NCBI RefSeq assembly: GCF_006539185.1
Contig: NZ_BJMN01000006.1
Coordinates: forward strand, 62,001-126,000
DNA length: 64,000 bases
Direction of reading: 5' to 3'
Source of the DNA: Streptomyces gardneri
Lineage (GTDB): Bacteria > Actinomycetota > Actinomycetes > Streptomycetales > Streptomycetaceae
Shown here: positions 28,677 to 39,925 of the stretch, piece by piece
How the letters are laid out: each line of letters begins with the position of its first letter
Numbering within the stretch: the stretch's first letter is position 1
Notes under the pieces: model-generated
What the model saw: only the letters and a program-made list of their open reading frames with translations
Told to the model about the DNA's origin: nothing
Database searches by the model: none
Position numbers and translations under genes: made by a program

Positions 28677-29528
28677 TCAGCTGTCCACGCGGCGCCCCGC
28701 CAGCCAGGTGACCATCGCGGGGTCGTGGTGGTCGAAGAACAGGGTGCCGCCGGTGTCGAGGGCGGCGATCCGGGCCATCTGCTTGTCGGAGAGCCGGAAG
28801 TCGAAGACGTCGATGTTCTCGGCCATGCGCTCGGCGCGCACGGACTTGGGGATCGCGACGACGCCGCGCTGGGTGAGCCAGCGCAGGACGACCTGGGCGA
28901 CGGACTTGCCGTGCTCCTTGCCGATCCCGGCGAGCAGCGGGTTGGTGAACAGGTCGTTCTTGCCTTCGGCGAAGCCGCCCCAGGACTGGATCTGCACACC
29001 GTGCTCGCGCATGAGGTCCTGGTAGTCGGCGCGCTGGAAGAAGGGGTGGGTCTCGATCTGGTTGACCTGCGGGGTGATCTCGTTGTTGACGATCAGGTCG
29101 ATCAGCCGGTCGGGGTAGAAGTTGGCGACGCCGATCGCCTTGGCCGCACCCTCGCGGTGGAGGGCCTCCATTGCGCGCCACTGACCGTAGACGTCGCCGA
29201 AGGGCTGGTGCATCAGGTACAGGTCGAGATGGTCCAGGCCCAGCTTCATCAGGGACGCCTCGAAGGCGCGGCGGGTGTTGTCCTGGGCGGGGGCGTCCTG
29301 GACCCAGAGCTTGGTGGTGACGAACAGTTCCTCGCGGGCGATGCCGCTGGACTGGATGGCGCGGCCGACGGCCTCTTCGTTGCCGTAGGCGGCGGCGGTG
29401 TCCAGCAGGCGGTAGCCGGTGGCCAAGGCGTCGGAGACGGCGCGCTCGGTGTCCTCGGCGGGGATCTGATAGACGCCGAAGCCGAGGAGCGGCATCTCGA
29501 CGCCGTTGTTGAGGGTGACGGTCTGCAT
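28677..29528 (-). CDS. Aldo/keto reductase
   Basis: 283 residues. Catalytic residues of the fold are visible: DTAAAYGNE with Tyr, TTKLW with Lys, and LMHQP with His; [10 protein letters not shown] fits the NADPH site. It is of the 2,5-diketo-gluconate reductase-like group. Substrate unknown. It lies 44 bp downstream of a decayed second aldo/keto reductase on the same strand and may once have been its operon partner. Confidence 0.9.
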   Translation of the reverse strand: MQTVTLNNGVEMPLLGFGVYQIPAEDTERAVSDALATGYRLLDTAAAYGNEEAVGRAIQSSGIAREELFVTTKLWVQDAPAQDNTRRAFEASLMKLGLDHLDLYLMHQPFGDVYGQWRAMEALHREGAAKAIGVANFYPDRLIDLIVNNEITPQVNQIETHPFFQRADYQDLMREHGVQIQSWGGFAEGKNDLFTNPLLAGIGKEHGKSVAQVVLRWLTQRGVVAIPKSVRAERMAENIDVFDFRLSDKQMARIAALDTGGTLFFDHHDPAMVTWLAGRRVDS

Positions 29529-29530
29529 GA

Positions 29531-30547
<1,017 letters not shown>

Positions 30548-30564
30548 CTCGCCTTCTCCGGTCG

Positions 30565-31329
30565 GTGGCGTTGCCCCTCCCCTCAGCCTCGCCCGGCCCG
30601 GCAGGTCGTGCAGGTCGGAGCCTGGGCGACGCCGAGGGGCGGCGTCTTCCTCACCTCGACGCCCTCGCCCGCGGCCTGCACATGGACGACCAGGAACACC
30701 AGCATCTGCGCGACCTTGCCGCCAGAGCCGCCCGATATGCCCCCGAACCGCCCCCGGCCCCCAGCCGCACCGTGCGTCCCCACCTGAAGCTGTTGCTGGA
30801 GTCGCTGCGGCCGAACCCCGCCTACGTCATCAGCCGCAGCATGGACATGCTGGCCTGGAACCCCGGCGGCCTTGCCCTGTACGCGGGCCTGGACGACTGG
30901 TCCGCCAAGCACCGCAACCTCGCCCGCTACCTCTTTCTCCACCCCGCCGCACGGGACCTGTTCCCCGACTGGGACCGCCAGATCACCGCCTGCGTGGCCC
31001 GTCTGCGCGCCGTCGCCGGCACCGCCCCCGACGCGCCCGACCTCACCAACCTCGTCGGCGAGCTCCTCCTGAAGAGCCCCGACTTCGCCCGGCTGTGGGA
31101 ATGCTACGAGGTCACCGGCCGCAAGCCCGCGCGGAAGACCTTCCACCACCCCCGCGTCGGCGCGCTCACGCTCACCGGCCAGTCGATGGAGCTGGAAGGC
31201 ACACCCGGCCAGCGCATCGGTGTCTACACCGCCGAGCCCGGTACCCCCGACCACGACGCCCTGCTGCTGCTCGACATGACCGCGCCCGTGGCCGCGGCCG
31301 GCCAGGAGATCCCCCACACGTCGACCTGA
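30565..31329 (+). pseudogene. MmyB-like regulator missing its helix-turn-helix
   Basis: The open frame of 254 residues matches only the end of the HTH region (LDALARGLHMDDQEHQHLRDLA) and the whole MmyB-type ligand domain (LLESLRPNPAYVISRSMDMLAWNP...). The usual first 60-70 residues with the XRE HTH are absent, replaced by Pro/Gly-rich sequence. Normally such regulators stand divergent from an aldo/keto reductase with a shared promoter; here only 17 bp separate it from the broken reductase. A deletion probably removed the HTH and the promoter. Confidence 0.7.
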
Positions 31330-31381
31330 CCACCGTCCTCACGAACGGTCCAGGCGCTTTCCGGTGTACGGGAAACACTGT

Positions 31382-31419
31382 TGCGGCCGGCCGGGACCCT
31401 GGGGGTCCGGCCGGCCGCA
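31382..31419. terminator. Strong hairpin between convergent genes
   Basis: TGCGGCCGGCCGGGACC pairs with GGTCCGGCCGGCCGCA with one bulged base, between the regulator remnant and the GH6 gene, both ending towards it. A bidirectional terminator. Confidence 0.8.
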
Positions 31420-31476
31420 GGCCTCATACGAGGGCGTTCGCGAAGGGTCTCGCGACGTGTCTCGTGCAGGGTGGTG

Positions 31477-33240
31477 CTACAGCGCCGGGTGCGCGTTCTT
31501 CAGGAGCTCCTGGAACTGGGCCGAGAACCACTGGCCCGAGATCGGGGCGTCCGGCAGCGAGCCCGACATGCTGTTCCCGTTCCGGGCGTTGCCCGTGTAC
31601 GTCGGGTCGCACATCCGGTCGAAGCCCTTGCCCTCGTTGTTCGGGATCTCCTTGCTGGCGCCGTCGGACTCGCCCGGGGGCTTCATCCAGACGTACGCGT
31701 CGATGCCCGCGGCGGGCGCCGCCTGGGGCCGCTCGCCGAGACCGGCGCCGGCCTGGTTGCACCAGTTGCCGAGGTGGATGCGACGGTCGTAGCGGCCGCC
31801 GTTGACGTAGGTGTCGACGCTGGTCAGGGCGCCCGGGCCGGTGGGACGCGCGGTGCCGCCCCAGCCGTTGCGGGAGGTGTCGATCAGCATGCCGAGGTTG
31901 CTGTTGAAGCCGATCGAGACCAGCTTGGCGCGCATCGCCTGGGCGTAGGACAGCTCGTCGGTGTAGCGGTTCCAGTCGACCCACTTCGACTGGCGCACGG
32001 AGGTGCCGTTGACGCTGTCGTTGATGGTGAAGTGGTCCTCCTTCAGGGCGCTGTAGTTGGCGGTGTTGACGATGAAGCCGTGCACGTTGTCGACCGTGGA
32101 GCCCTCGGCCACGGCGGCCTGCTTGAACAGCTCGGCGGAGGGGCCGAAGTTGTCGTCCCAGCCCAGCCAGCCGTGGTGTCCGGCGTCGATGTAGTTGTAG
32201 ACGTTGCCGATCGAGCCCAGCTTCTTGAGCGCGTAGCCGACACCGGTGATGTAGTTGCCGTTGGCCTTCATGACGTCGCAGTTGGCGGTGGCCGTCGGGC
32301 GGCCGGAGACGTTGGTGACCAGGTTGGGCAGCGAGTCGATCTCGACCGTGGTGACGATCCGCAGGCCCGCGTACTTGGAGTCGGCGAGGATCGCGGCGAT
32401 CGGGTCGATGTACTCGGTCTTGTAACGGCCGATCTCCGTCGGGCCCAGCTCGCCGTTGGAGGCGAGCGCGGCGCAGTCGCGGCCGGGCAGGTTGTAGACG
32501 ACCAGCTGGACGACGAGCTCGCCGGAGCCCTTCTGCTCCAGGGCCTTGTCGAGGTGGGCGCGCAGGCCCATCGAGGTGGCGGAGCCGTTGATGGCGGCGA
32601 TCCGGTCGAGCCAGACACCGGTGGGCTGGTTGGAGACCTTGGTGCCGCCCGGCTCGGCGGCGGCCTTCGCGGCCCACTCGGGGTTCACGTACACCTTGGC
32701 GCCGGCGTACGGGTTGTCGGCCTTGGTCCCGACCGGCGGTGTGGTGGGAGGCGTGGTCGGGGGAGTGGTCGGCGGCGTCGTGGGCGGGGTGGTCGGCGGC
32801 GTCGTCGGAGTGGCGCCGTTGCAGACGACCCCGTTCAGGGTGAAGGTGGCCGGCACCGCGTTCGTACCGGTGTAGGAGCCGTTGAATCCGAAGGAGGTGG
32901 AGCCGCCCGTGGCGAGCGTCCCGTTGTAGGAGACGTTCTTGGCGGTGACGGCGGCGCCGGACTGGGTGATGGTGGCGTTCCAGCCCTGGGTGACCTGCTG
33001 GTTGCCGGCGTAGGACCATTCGACGGTCCAGGAGGCGACCGGGTCACCGGTGTTGGTGACGGTCACGTTGGCGCCGAAGCCGGTGTTCCACTGGTTGGTG
33101 ATCTGGTAGTCCACCTTGCAGCCGGGGGCTGCGGCGCCGGCGGTGGCGGTGCCGAGGACCGTGGCGGTCGCGCCGGTGGCCGTGATGAGGCCGAGTGCCG
33201 CCAGGAGGGCGGTACGGCTGGTGCTTCTGGTGCGGCTCAT
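31477..33240 (-). CDS. Secreted GH6 exocellulase with N-terminal CBM2
   Basis: 587 residues from ATG 33240 (AAGGAA in front). Signal peptide to about 37, CBM2 at about 38-140 (CKVDYQITNQWNTGFGANVTVTN), a Thr-Pro linker of repeated TTPP units, then a GH6 domain starting NPYAGAKVYVNP. LPGRDCAAL holds the catalytic acid Asp and YNYIDAGHHGWLGW and MKPPGESDG are GH6 blocks. The long domain resembles Cel6B-type cellobiohydrolases, which release cellobiose from non-reducing ends. It lies next to GH5 and GH48 genes, a full cellulase set. No perfect CebR box was seen in front of it. Confidence 0.92.
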   Translation of the reverse strand: MSRTRSTSRTALLAALGLITATGATATVLGTATAGAAAPGCKVDYQITNQWNTGFGANVTVTNTGDPVASWTVEWSYAGNQQVTQGWNATITQSGAAVTAKNVSYNGTLATGGSTSFGFNGSYTGTNAVPATFTLNGVVCNGATPTTPPTTPPTTPPTTPPTTPPTTPPVGTKADNPYAGAKVYVNPEWAAKAAAEPGGTKVSNQPTGVWLDRIAAINGSATSMGLRAHLDKALEQKGSGELVVQLVVYNLPGRDCAALASNGELGPTEIGRYKTEYIDPIAAILADSKYAGLRIVTTVEIDSLPNLVTNVSGRPTATANCDVMKANGNYITGVGYALKKLGSIGNVYNYIDAGHHGWLGWDDNFGPSAELFKQAAVAEGSTVDNVHGFIVNTANYSALKEDHFTINDSVNGTSVRQSKWVDWNRYTDELSYAQAMRAKLVSIGFNSNLGMLIDTSRNGWGGTARPTGPGALTSVDTYVNGGRYDRRIHLGNWCNQAGAGLGERPQAAPAAGIDAYVWMKPPGESDGASKEIPNNEGKGFDRMCDPTYTGNARNGNSMSGSLPDAPISGQWFSAQFQELLKNAHPAL

Positions 33241-33264
33241 GCGGGTGGGGGTTCCTTTCCGGGG

Positions 33265-33319
33265 ATTCACGAGGGATTCACGAGGGATTCGCGAGGGACT
33301 CGCCAGGGACTCGCGAGGG
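33265..33319. repeat. Five tandem 11-bp units between GH5 and GH6 genes
   Basis: Five units of the form A(T/C)TC(A/G)C(G/C)AGGG follow one another exactly, and a sixth, decayed unit runs into the GH5 stop codon. The array lies 25 bp upstream of the GH6 start. The period equals one helical turn. Confidence 0.85.
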
Positions 33320-33322
33320 ACT

Positions 33323-34888
33323 TCACGGGGTGAGGGCGCGCAGGTGATCGCGCAGCCCGATGCCGAATGCGGTGGGGGTGCCGTCGTACGAACTGATCAG
33401 TGCGGGACCCGAGTTGCAGTTCCAGGTGTTCCAGGTCCAGCCCAGGTACGAGAGGCCGCGGTCGTCGAACCACTTCATGACGCGGTCGATGAACGCGTGT
33501 CCGCAGGTGTTCTCACCGATCTCGCCCGCGAGGAGAGGAACCTCGGCGGCCACGGGGGCGAGGGTGTTGTTCCAGCACGTCTCGTCGGCGCAGGTGTTGA
33601 AGTTGTAGACGTGCCAGGCGGCGGCCAGATTGCCCGCCGGGTCCGTGGGTTTGTACGCGCGCCACTGGCTCAGGTCGTTGGAGTACGCGATGCCCGGGAC
33701 GAGAACCAGGTTCTTCGCCCCCGTGGCACGGACCGCGTCCACCAGGTCCTGCATGCCGGCGACCTCGTAGCCGATGCCGGGGCAGGTGCCGCCGTCGCGC
33801 CAGCAGGACCAGGCCTGGGTCGCGGTGGAGGTCGCCCGGTCCGGGTAGGGCTCGTTGAACAGGTCGAAGACGACCCGCTTGTCGTTCTTGAAGGTGTTCG
33901 CCACCGAGGTCCAGAACGCCGGGGTGTACTGGGCGCCCGGCATCGGCTTCTGGCAGGAGGCGTGCACGTCGGAGCAGCCCGCCGAGTTGCCCGTGTACTG
34001 GCCGTGCGTCCAGTGCAGTTCGACGACCGGGGTCATGCCGTGGGCGAGGACCTTGGTCACGAGGTCCTTGACCGCGTTGACGTAGTTCGCGCCCCGGTAC
34101 TCGGGCTTGATGTTGTCCAGGCCGAGCCAGCACTCCTCGTTGAGGGGGATGCGGACCGTGTTGGCCTTCCAGTCGGCGATGGCCTTGACCGAGGCGTCGT
34201 CGACGGGGCCGTCGAAGAAGCCGTAGCCCTGGACGCACATGAACTCGCCGCCGGAGCGGTTGACGCCGAGGAGGCGGCGGACCGCGCCGTTCTGGTCGGT
34301 GAACTTGTTGCCTGTGACGCCGAGTTCGGGCGCGCCGGTGACGGGAGTCGGTGGCGGTGAGGTCGGGGGAGTGGTCGGGGGAGTGGTGGGTGGTGTCGTC
34401 GGGGCGGTGGGGGTGGGCGTCGGCGTCGGCGTCGTGGTCGACGGCGTCGGCGTCGGTGTCGGCGGCGCGCCCGTGTCGCACGGCGTGCCGTTCAGCGTGA
34501 AGGCGGTGGGGGCCGTGTTGGCGCCCGTCCAGGAGGCGATGAAGCCGCCCGTCACCTTGGCGCCCGTGCCGAGCGCCGCGTTCCAGCTCTCGTTCACGAC
34601 CGTGACGGAGGCCCCGGACTGGGACCACTTGCCGCCCCAGCCCTGACTGACGACCTGGCCGGCCGGGAAGTCGAAGCCGAGGCTCCAACCACTCAGCGCC
34701 GCGCTGTTGTTGGTGACGGTGACGGCACCCTGGTAGCCGCCGGCCCACTGGCCGACGACCGAATACTCCACTGTGCAGACGGATGCGGCCGCGGCTCCTG
34801 AGGCCGTACCCATGACGGCGAACGCGGTGCTCGCCATCGTGAGCGCTGCTCCTGCGAGCAGCGCGGAAAGACGTGGGGGATGTCGCAT
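33323..34888 (-). CDS. Secreted GH5 endoglucanase with N-terminal CBM2
   Basis: 521 residues from ATG 34888, behind GAGGA. Signal peptide to about 36, CBM2 at about 37-140 (CTVEYSVVGQWAGGYQG), a Pro/Thr linker, then a GH5 barrel. RIPLNEECWLG is the conserved Arg block, FDLFNEPYPD has the acid/base Glu, and LLAGEIGEN the nucleophile Glu. It should cut internal cellulose bonds. It is upstream of GH6 on the same strand (82-bp gap) and divergent from GH48 with a CebR box in the shared intergenic region. Confidence 0.92.
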   Translation of the reverse strand: MRHPPRLSALLAGAALTMASTAFAVMGTASGAAAASVCTVEYSVVGQWAGGYQGAVTVTNNSAALSGWSLGFDFPAGQVVSQGWGGKWSQSGASVTVVNESWNAALGTGAKVTGGFIASWTGANTAPTAFTLNGTPCDTGAPPTPTPTPSTTTPTPTPTPTAPTTPPTTPPTTPPTSPPPTPVTGAPELGVTGNKFTDQNGAVRRLLGVNRSGGEFMCVQGYGFFDGPVDDASVKAIADWKANTVRIPLNEECWLGLDNIKPEYRGANYVNAVKDLVTKVLAHGMTPVVELHWTHGQYTGNSAGCSDVHASCQKPMPGAQYTPAFWTSVANTFKNDKRVVFDLFNEPYPDRATSTATQAWSCWRDGGTCPGIGYEVAGMQDLVDAVRATGAKNLVLVPGIAYSNDLSQWRAYKPTDPAGNLAAAWHVYNFNTCADETCWNNTLAPVAAEVPLLAGEIGENTCGHAFIDRVMKWFDDRGLSYLGWTWNTWNCNSGPALISSYDGTPTAFGIGLRDHLRALTP

Positions 34889-35042
34889 GAGCGAGTCCTC
34901 GCAGCGAGGGCACACCTCTGGCGATGTGCCGACCGGACGGATTCGCTCCCACTGGTCGGGCAGACCGTAGCGTCAACTGCCGCCAAGGAAAAGAGGGGTT
35001 GGGTAAATTTCCCCGTCATCCGCCTTCGACTCTTCGCACACC

Positions 35043-35084
35043 TTGACGCCGATGCGGCCCAACTGCACAGTGGGAGCGCTCCCA
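35043..35084 (+). promoter_or_regulatory. GH48 promoter with perfect CebR box
   Basis: TTGACG (35043-35048), a 17-bp spacer and CACAGT (35066-35071) abut TGGGAGCGCTCCCA at 35071-35084. The box would cover the transcription start. It lies 80 bp before GH48 and 183 bp before the divergent GH5 start. A weaker 10/14 match at 34938-34951 is nearer the GH5 gene. Confidence 0.85.
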
Positions 35085-35163
35085 CTGGTTCAGAGCTTGT
35101 CCCCACAGGCTCATCCGCTCTTCGCACCCCCCATCCTCCCGAGCCGCGAGGAGAACCACCCGC

Positions 35164-38067
35164 ATGACTCGACTACGACCACGTCGGCCACTGACCGCGC
35201 TGGCCGCGGCCCTCTCCCTCCCCCTGGGTCTCACGGCCGTCGGCGCCGTCTCCACCGCCCAGGCCGCATCCGTGCAGTGCAGCGTCGACTACAGGACCAA
35301 CGACTGGGGTTCGGGCTTCACGGCCGAACTCACGCTCACCAACCGGGCGGCCGAAGCCCTCAACGGCTGGACGCTGACCTACTCCTACGCCGGCGACCAG
35401 AAGCTCACCAACGGCTGGAGCGGCAACTGGTCCCAGTCCGGCAAGAACGTCACGGTGACCAACGCGTCCTGGAACGGCACCCTCGCCGCCGGTGCCGCCA
35501 CCACCACCGGCGCCCAGTTCACCTACAGCGGGGCCAATGCCGCCCCCACCGCCTTCGCGGTCAACGGCACCCTCTGCACCGGTGCCCACCAGCCGCCGGT
35601 CGCCGTCCTGACCAGCCCCGCCGCGGGCGCCGTCTTCACCGCGGGCGACGCGGTGCCGCTCGCCGCCACGGCCGCCGCCGCCGACGGCGCCACCGTCGGC
35701 AAGGTGGAGTTCTACAGCGACACCACGCTCCTCGGTACTGACACGACCGCGCCGTTCGCCCTCAGCGCGGCGGGCCTCGCCGCCGGCTCCCACTCCCTCT
35801 ACGCCAAGGCCTACGACAGCCTCGGCGCCTCCGCCGAATCGGCGCCGGTCGGCATCACCGTCGCCGCGGGGGCCGCGCTCGTCGCCTCCCCGAGTCAGCT
35901 CGGCGTCCGCCAGGGCGCGACCGGCACCTTCGACCTGAAGCTCTCCACCGCCCCCACCGCGAACGTCACGGTGAGTGTCGCCCGTACCTCCGGCAACACC
36001 AACCTCACCGCGACTCCGGCCTCCCTCACCTTCACCCCGGCGAACTGGAACACCGCCCAGAAGGTGACCGTCGCCGCCGCGGCCACCGGCACCGGCTCGG
36101 CCGTCTTCACCGCGACCGCCCCCGGTCACGCCAAGGCCGAGGTCACCGTGGCCCAGCTGGCCGCGAACTCCACGTACGACGCCCGCTTCCTCGACCTCCA
36201 CGGGAAGATCACCAACCCGGCCAACGGCTACTTCTCGCCCGAGGGCATCCCGTACCACTCCGTCGAGACCCTGATCGTCGAGGCCCCCGACCACGGGCAC
36301 GAGACGACCTCGGAGGCGTACAGCTACCTCATCTGGCTCCAGGCCATGTACGGCAAGATCACCGGCGACTGGACCAAGTTCAACGGCGCCTGGGACACCA
36401 TGGAGAAATTCATGATCCCCACCCACGCCGACACGCCCACCACCGGCTCGTACAACGCCTCCAAGCCGGCGACCTACGCCCCCGAGTGGGACCTGCCCTC
36501 GCAGTACCCGGCGCGGCTCGACTCCGGCGTGACCTCCGGCTCCGACCCGATCGCCGCCGAGCTCAAGAGCGCCTACAACACCGACGACATCTACGGGATG
36601 CACTGGATCCAGGACGTCGACAACGTCTACGGCTTCGGCAACGAACCCGGCAAGTGCTCCGCCGGACCGACGGCGACCGGCCCCTCCTACATCAACACCT
36701 TCCAGCGCGGCCCGCAGGAGTCCGTCTGGGAGACCGTCACCCACCCCACCTGCGACAACTTCTCCTACGGCGGAAAGAACGGCTACCTCGACCTCTTCAC
36801 CGGGGACGCCTCCTACGCCAAGCAGTGGAAGTTCACCAACGCCCCCGACGCCGACGCCCGCGCCGTCCAGGCCGCCTACTGGGCCGACCTCTGGGCCAAG
36901 CAGCAGGGCAAGGGCACGCAGGTCTCCGCGACGGTCGGCAAGGCCGCCAAGATGGGTGACTACCTGCGGTACGCGATGTTCGACAAGTACTTCAAGAAGG
37001 CCGGGAACTGCGTCGGCCCGACCGCCTGCCCCGCCGGCACCGGCAAGGACAGCGCCCACTACCTGATGTCCTGGTACTACGCCTGGGGCGGCGCCACCGA
37101 CACCTCGGCCGGCTGGTCCTGGCGGATCGGCTCCAGCCACGCCCACGGCGGCTACCAGAACCCGCTCGCCGCGTACGCGCTCAGCGAGTACGCCCCGCTC
37201 AAGCCCAAGTCGACGACGGGTGCGGCCGACTGGGCGACCAGCCTCGACCGGCAGCTGGAGTTCTACCGCTGGCTCCAGTCCGACGAGGGCGCCATCGCGG
37301 GCGGCGCCACCAACAGCTGGCAGGGCCGCTACGCCACCCCGCCGGCCGGCACCCCCACCTTCCACGGCCTCTTCTACGACGAGAAGCCCGTCTACCACGA
37401 CCCGGCGTCGAACCAGTGGTTCGGCTTCCAGGCCTGGTCCATGGAGCGGGTCGCCGAGTACTACCAGCAGACCGGCGACGCCGGGGCGAAGACCGTCCTC
37501 GACAAGTGGGTCTCCTGGGCGCTGTCCAAGACCACGATCAACCCGGACGGCACCTACCGCATCCCCTCCACCCTCCAGTGGTCCGGCGCGCCCGACACCT
37601 GGAACGCGGCGAACCCCGGCGCCAACGCCGGGCTGCACGTCACCGTCGCCGACTACACGAACGACGTCGGTGTCGCCGCCGCCTACGCCAAGACCCTCAC
37701 CTACTACGCGGCCAAGTCCGGCCACGCCGAGGCCAAGCGCGTCGCCAAGGCCCTGCTCGACGGCATGTGGGACCACCACCAGGACCCGCTGGGCATCGCC
37801 GTCGAGGAGACCCGCGCCGACTACAACCGCTTCGACGACCCCGTGTTCGTCCCGAGCGGCTGGACCGGCGTCATGCCGAACGGCGACGCGGTGAACACCT
37901 CCTCCACCTTCGCCTCGATCCGCAGCTTCTACCAGGACGACCCGGCCTGGCCGAAGATCGAGGCCTATCTGGCGGGCGGCGCCGCCCCCGTCTTCACCTA
38001 CCACCGGTTCTGGGCCCAGGCGGACATCGCCCTGGCCATGGGCTCGTACGCGGAGCTGCTCGAATAA
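35164..38067 (+). CDS. Secreted GH48 cellobiohydrolase with CBM2 and Ig-like domains
   Basis: 967 residues. Signal peptide to about 37 (STAQA), CBM2 at about 38-138, an Ig-like domain at about 140-237, a second beta domain at about 238-335, then GH48 from about 338 to the end ([25 protein letters not shown]). [15 protein letters not shown] carries the catalytic Glu. GH48 enzymes release cellobiose processively from reducing ends, complementing GH6. A CebR box sits at its promoter, so it should be induced by its own products. Confidence 0.95.
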   Translation: MTRLRPRRPLTALAAALSLPLGLTAVGAVSTAQAASVQCSVDYRTNDWGSGFTAELTLTNRAAEALNGWTLTYSYAGDQKLTNGWSGNWSQSGKNVTVTNASWNGTLAAGAATTTGAQFTYSGANAAPTAFAVNGTLCTGAHQPPVAVLTSPAAGAVFTAGDAVPLAATAAAADGATVGKVEFYSDTTLLGTDTTAPFALSAAGLAAGSHSLYAKAYDSLGASAESAPVGITVAAGAALVASPSQLGVRQGATGTFDLKLSTAPTANVTVSVARTSGNTNLTATPASLTFTPANWNTAQKVTVAAAATGTGSAVFTATAPGHAKAEVTVAQLAANSTYDARFLDLHGKITNPANGYFSPEGIPYHSVETLIVEAPDHGHETTSEAYSYLIWLQAMYGKITGDWTKFNGAWDTMEKFMIPTHADTPTTGSYNASKPATYAPEWDLPSQYPARLDSGVTSGSDPIAAELKSAYNTDDIYGMHWIQDVDNVYGFGNEPGKCSAGPTATGPSYINTFQRGPQESVWETVTHPTCDNFSYGGKNGYLDLFTGDASYAKQWKFTNAPDADARAVQAAYWADLWAKQQGKGTQVSATVGKAAKMGDYLRYAMFDKYFKKAGNCVGPTACPAGTGKDSAHYLMSWYYAWGGATDTSAGWSWRIGSSHAHGGYQNPLAAYALSEYAPLKPKSTTGAADWATSLDRQLEFYRWLQSDEGAIAGGATNSWQGRYATPPAGTPTFHGLFYDEKPVYHDPASNQWFGFQAWSMERVAEYYQQTGDAGAKTVLDKWVSWALSKTTINPDGTYRIPSTLQWSGAPDTWNAANPGANAGLHVTVADYTNDVGVAAAYAKTLTYYAAKSGHAEAKRVAKALLDGMWDHHQDPLGIAVEETRADYNRFDDPVFVPSGWTGVMPNGDAVNTSSTFASIRSFYQDDPAWPKIEAYLAGGAAPVFTYHRFWAQADIALAMGSYAELLE

Positions 38068-38104
38068 CAGCCCGCCCCGCATGGAGCCGGCTCCGCGTGC
38101 GACG

Positions 38105-38140
38105 AGGCCGGGTGGACCCCGAGAGGGGGCCGCCCGGCCT
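38105..38140 (+). terminator. Hairpin after GH48
   Basis: AGGCCGGGTGG pairs with CCGCCCGGCCT (one G-T pair) around a 14-base loop, 38 bp past the stop. Confidence 0.75.
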
Positions 38141-38170
38141 TCACGCGTTCCCGGCCCCGTCGGTGATCCA

Positions 38171-38235
38171 TTGACGCCCGAAGTCCCGGCTCCTACGTTC
38201 TCGTTCGGACACACGACCAGTGGTCGAAATTTCGA
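38171..38235 (+). promoter_or_regulatory. GH51 promoter with two abutting palindromes
   Basis: TTGACG (38171-38176), 17-bp spacer, TACGTT (38194-38199). Downstream, CGACCAGTGGTCG (38214-38226) and TCGAAATTTCGA (38224-38235) are perfect palindromes sharing three bases. They lie between the start point and GTG 38251, the place for a repressor. Confidence 0.65.
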
Positions 38236-38250
38236 ACGAAAGGGACCCGC

Positions 38251-39765
38251 GTGTCACTCCCCGAGCGCACCGCCCGCTTCACCCTCGACCCCGACTTCAC
38301 CGTCGGCCCCGTCGACCCCCGCCTCTTCGGCTCCTTCGTCGAGCACCTCGGGCGCTGCGTCTACACCGGCATCCACGAGCCCGGGCACCCGGCCGCCGAC
38401 GAGGACGGCCTGCGCACCGACGTCCTGGAGCTCGTCCGTGAGCTGGGCGTCACCGCGATCCGCTACCCAGGCGGCAACTTCGTCTCCGGCTACCGCTGGG
38501 AGGACGGCGTCGGTCCGGTCGAGGAGCGGCCGCGCCGGCTCGACGTCGCCTGGCGGTCCACCGAGACCAACCGCTTCGGCCTGAGCGAGTTCATGACCTT
38601 CCTGCGGAAGGCCGGACCCGAGGCCGAGCCGATGATGGCGCTCAACCTCGGCACCCGCGGCATCACCGAGGCCATGGACCTCGTCGAGTACGCCAACCAC
38701 CCCGGCGGCACCGAGCTCTCCGACCGCCGCGTCGCCCACGGCGACAAGGACCCCTTCGGCATCCGCCTGTGGTGCCTGGGCAACGAGATGGACGGCACCT
38801 GGCAGACCGGCCAGAAGACCGCCGAGGAGTACGGCAGGCTCGCCGCGCAGACCGCGCGCGCCCTGCGGAGCATCGACCCGGACCTCGAACTCGTCGCCTG
38901 CGGCAGCTCCGCGCGCGGGCTGCCGACCTTCGCCGCCTGGGAGGCGACGGTCCTGGCGGAGACGTACGAGGTCGTCGACCACGTCTCGCTGCACGCCTAC
39001 TACGAGGAGGTGGACGGCGACCGCGACTCCTTCCTCGCCTCCGCCGTCGAGATGGAGGCCTTCATCGAGGAGGTCGTCGCGACCTGCGACCACGTCGGCG
39101 CCCGGCTGAAGTCCGCGAAGAAGCTGACTCTCTCCTTCGACGAGTGGAACGTCTGGTACCAGCGCCGGCCCAACCCGCACCCGGTGGAGGACTGGCAGGA
39201 GGCCCCGCGCCTCCTGGAGGACGTCTACACCGTCACCGACGCCGTCGTCTTCGGCACGCTCGTCATCACGCTGCTGCGCCATGCCGACCGGATCGCGGTG
39301 GCCTGTCTCGCCCAGCTCGTCAACGTGATCGCCCCGATCATGACCGAGCCCGGCGGCCCCGCCTGGCGGCAGACCACCTTCTTCCCCTTCGCCCAGGCCT
39401 CCCGGCACGGCAGGGGCACCGTCCTCGACGTCCGCGTGGACGCGCCCGCGTACCCCACGGCGCAGTACGGGGAGGTCCCGCTGCTCCACGCCACGGCCGT
39501 ACGCGCCGAGGACGGCACCGTGACGGTCTTCGCCGTCAACCGCGACCGGGAGGCGTCCCTGCCGCTGGAGGTGACCCTGCGCGGCCTCGGTCTCGACCGG
39601 GTCGTGGAGCACAGCGCGCTCGCCGACGCGGACCCCGAGGCCCGCAACACACGGGACGAGCCGGACCGGGTCCTGCCGCACGCGGTGGACGGCTCGACGC
39701 TCGACGACGGGCTGCTGCGGGCGGTCCTGGAGCCGATGTCCTGGAACGTCATCCGGCTGGCCTGA
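38251..39765 (+). CDS. GH51 alpha-L-arabinofuranosidase, cytoplasmic
   Basis: 504 residues, no signal peptide. IRYPGGNFVSGYRWEDGVGP is a GH51 hallmark; WCLGNEMDG has the acid/base Glu and SFDEWNVWY the nucleophile. It removes arabinofuranose from imported arabino-oligosaccharides or arabinoxylan fragments. The start is GTG 38251. It stands directly upstream of an ABC importer that probably supplies its substrate. Confidence 0.93.
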   Translation: MSLPERTARFTLDPDFTVGPVDPRLFGSFVEHLGRCVYTGIHEPGHPAADEDGLRTDVLELVRELGVTAIRYPGGNFVSGYRWEDGVGPVEERPRRLDVAWRSTETNRFGLSEFMTFLRKAGPEAEPMMALNLGTRGITEAMDLVEYANHPGGTELSDRRVAHGDKDPFGIRLWCLGNEMDGTWQTGQKTAEEYGRLAAQTARALRSIDPDLELVACGSSARGLPTFAAWEATVLAETYEVVDHVSLHAYYEEVDGDRDSFLASAVEMEAFIEEVVATCDHVGARLKSAKKLTLSFDEWNVWYQRRPNPHPVEDWQEAPRLLEDVYTVTDAVVFGTLVITLLRHADRIAVACLAQLVNVIAPIMTEPGGPAWRQTTFFPFAQASRHGRGTVLDVRVDAPAYPTAQYGEVPLLHATAVRAEDGTVTVFAVNRDREASLPLEVTLRGLGLDRVVEHSALADADPEARNTRDEPDRVLPHAVDGSTLDDGLLRAVLEPMSWNVIRLA

Positions 39766-39811
39766 CCACCCCCGTGTTGAATCCTTTCACAAGGGTCCCT
39801 GCCTGGGTCGA

Positions 39812-39892
39812 TTCGAAGCGCTTCGAAAGATCCGGTCACAAGCGTTGACGTGGCTGGCCGACGACCCTACTTTGTCCCAGCAAGCGCTTTCC
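39812..39892 (+). promoter_or_regulatory. Importer promoter with two LacI-type palindromes
   Basis: TTCGAAGCGCTTCGAA (39812-39827) is a perfect 16-bp palindrome upstream of TTGACG (39845-39850), 17-bp spacer, TACTTT (39868-39873). A second site AAGCGCTTTCC (39882-39892) lies at the start point and equals part of the site before the GH2 gene at 51007-51017. Confidence 0.65.
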
Positions 39893-39925
39893 TGAAACGT
39901 TCCATTAACGCGCGGAGGACGAACT

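Noticed and set aside
33265..33319. CRISPR array
   Set aside because: Units are contiguous 11-mers without spacers, and no cas genes are present.
35173..38214. 1013-residue antisense frame over GH48
   Set aside because: Shadow of the GC-rich GH48 gene without any known motif.
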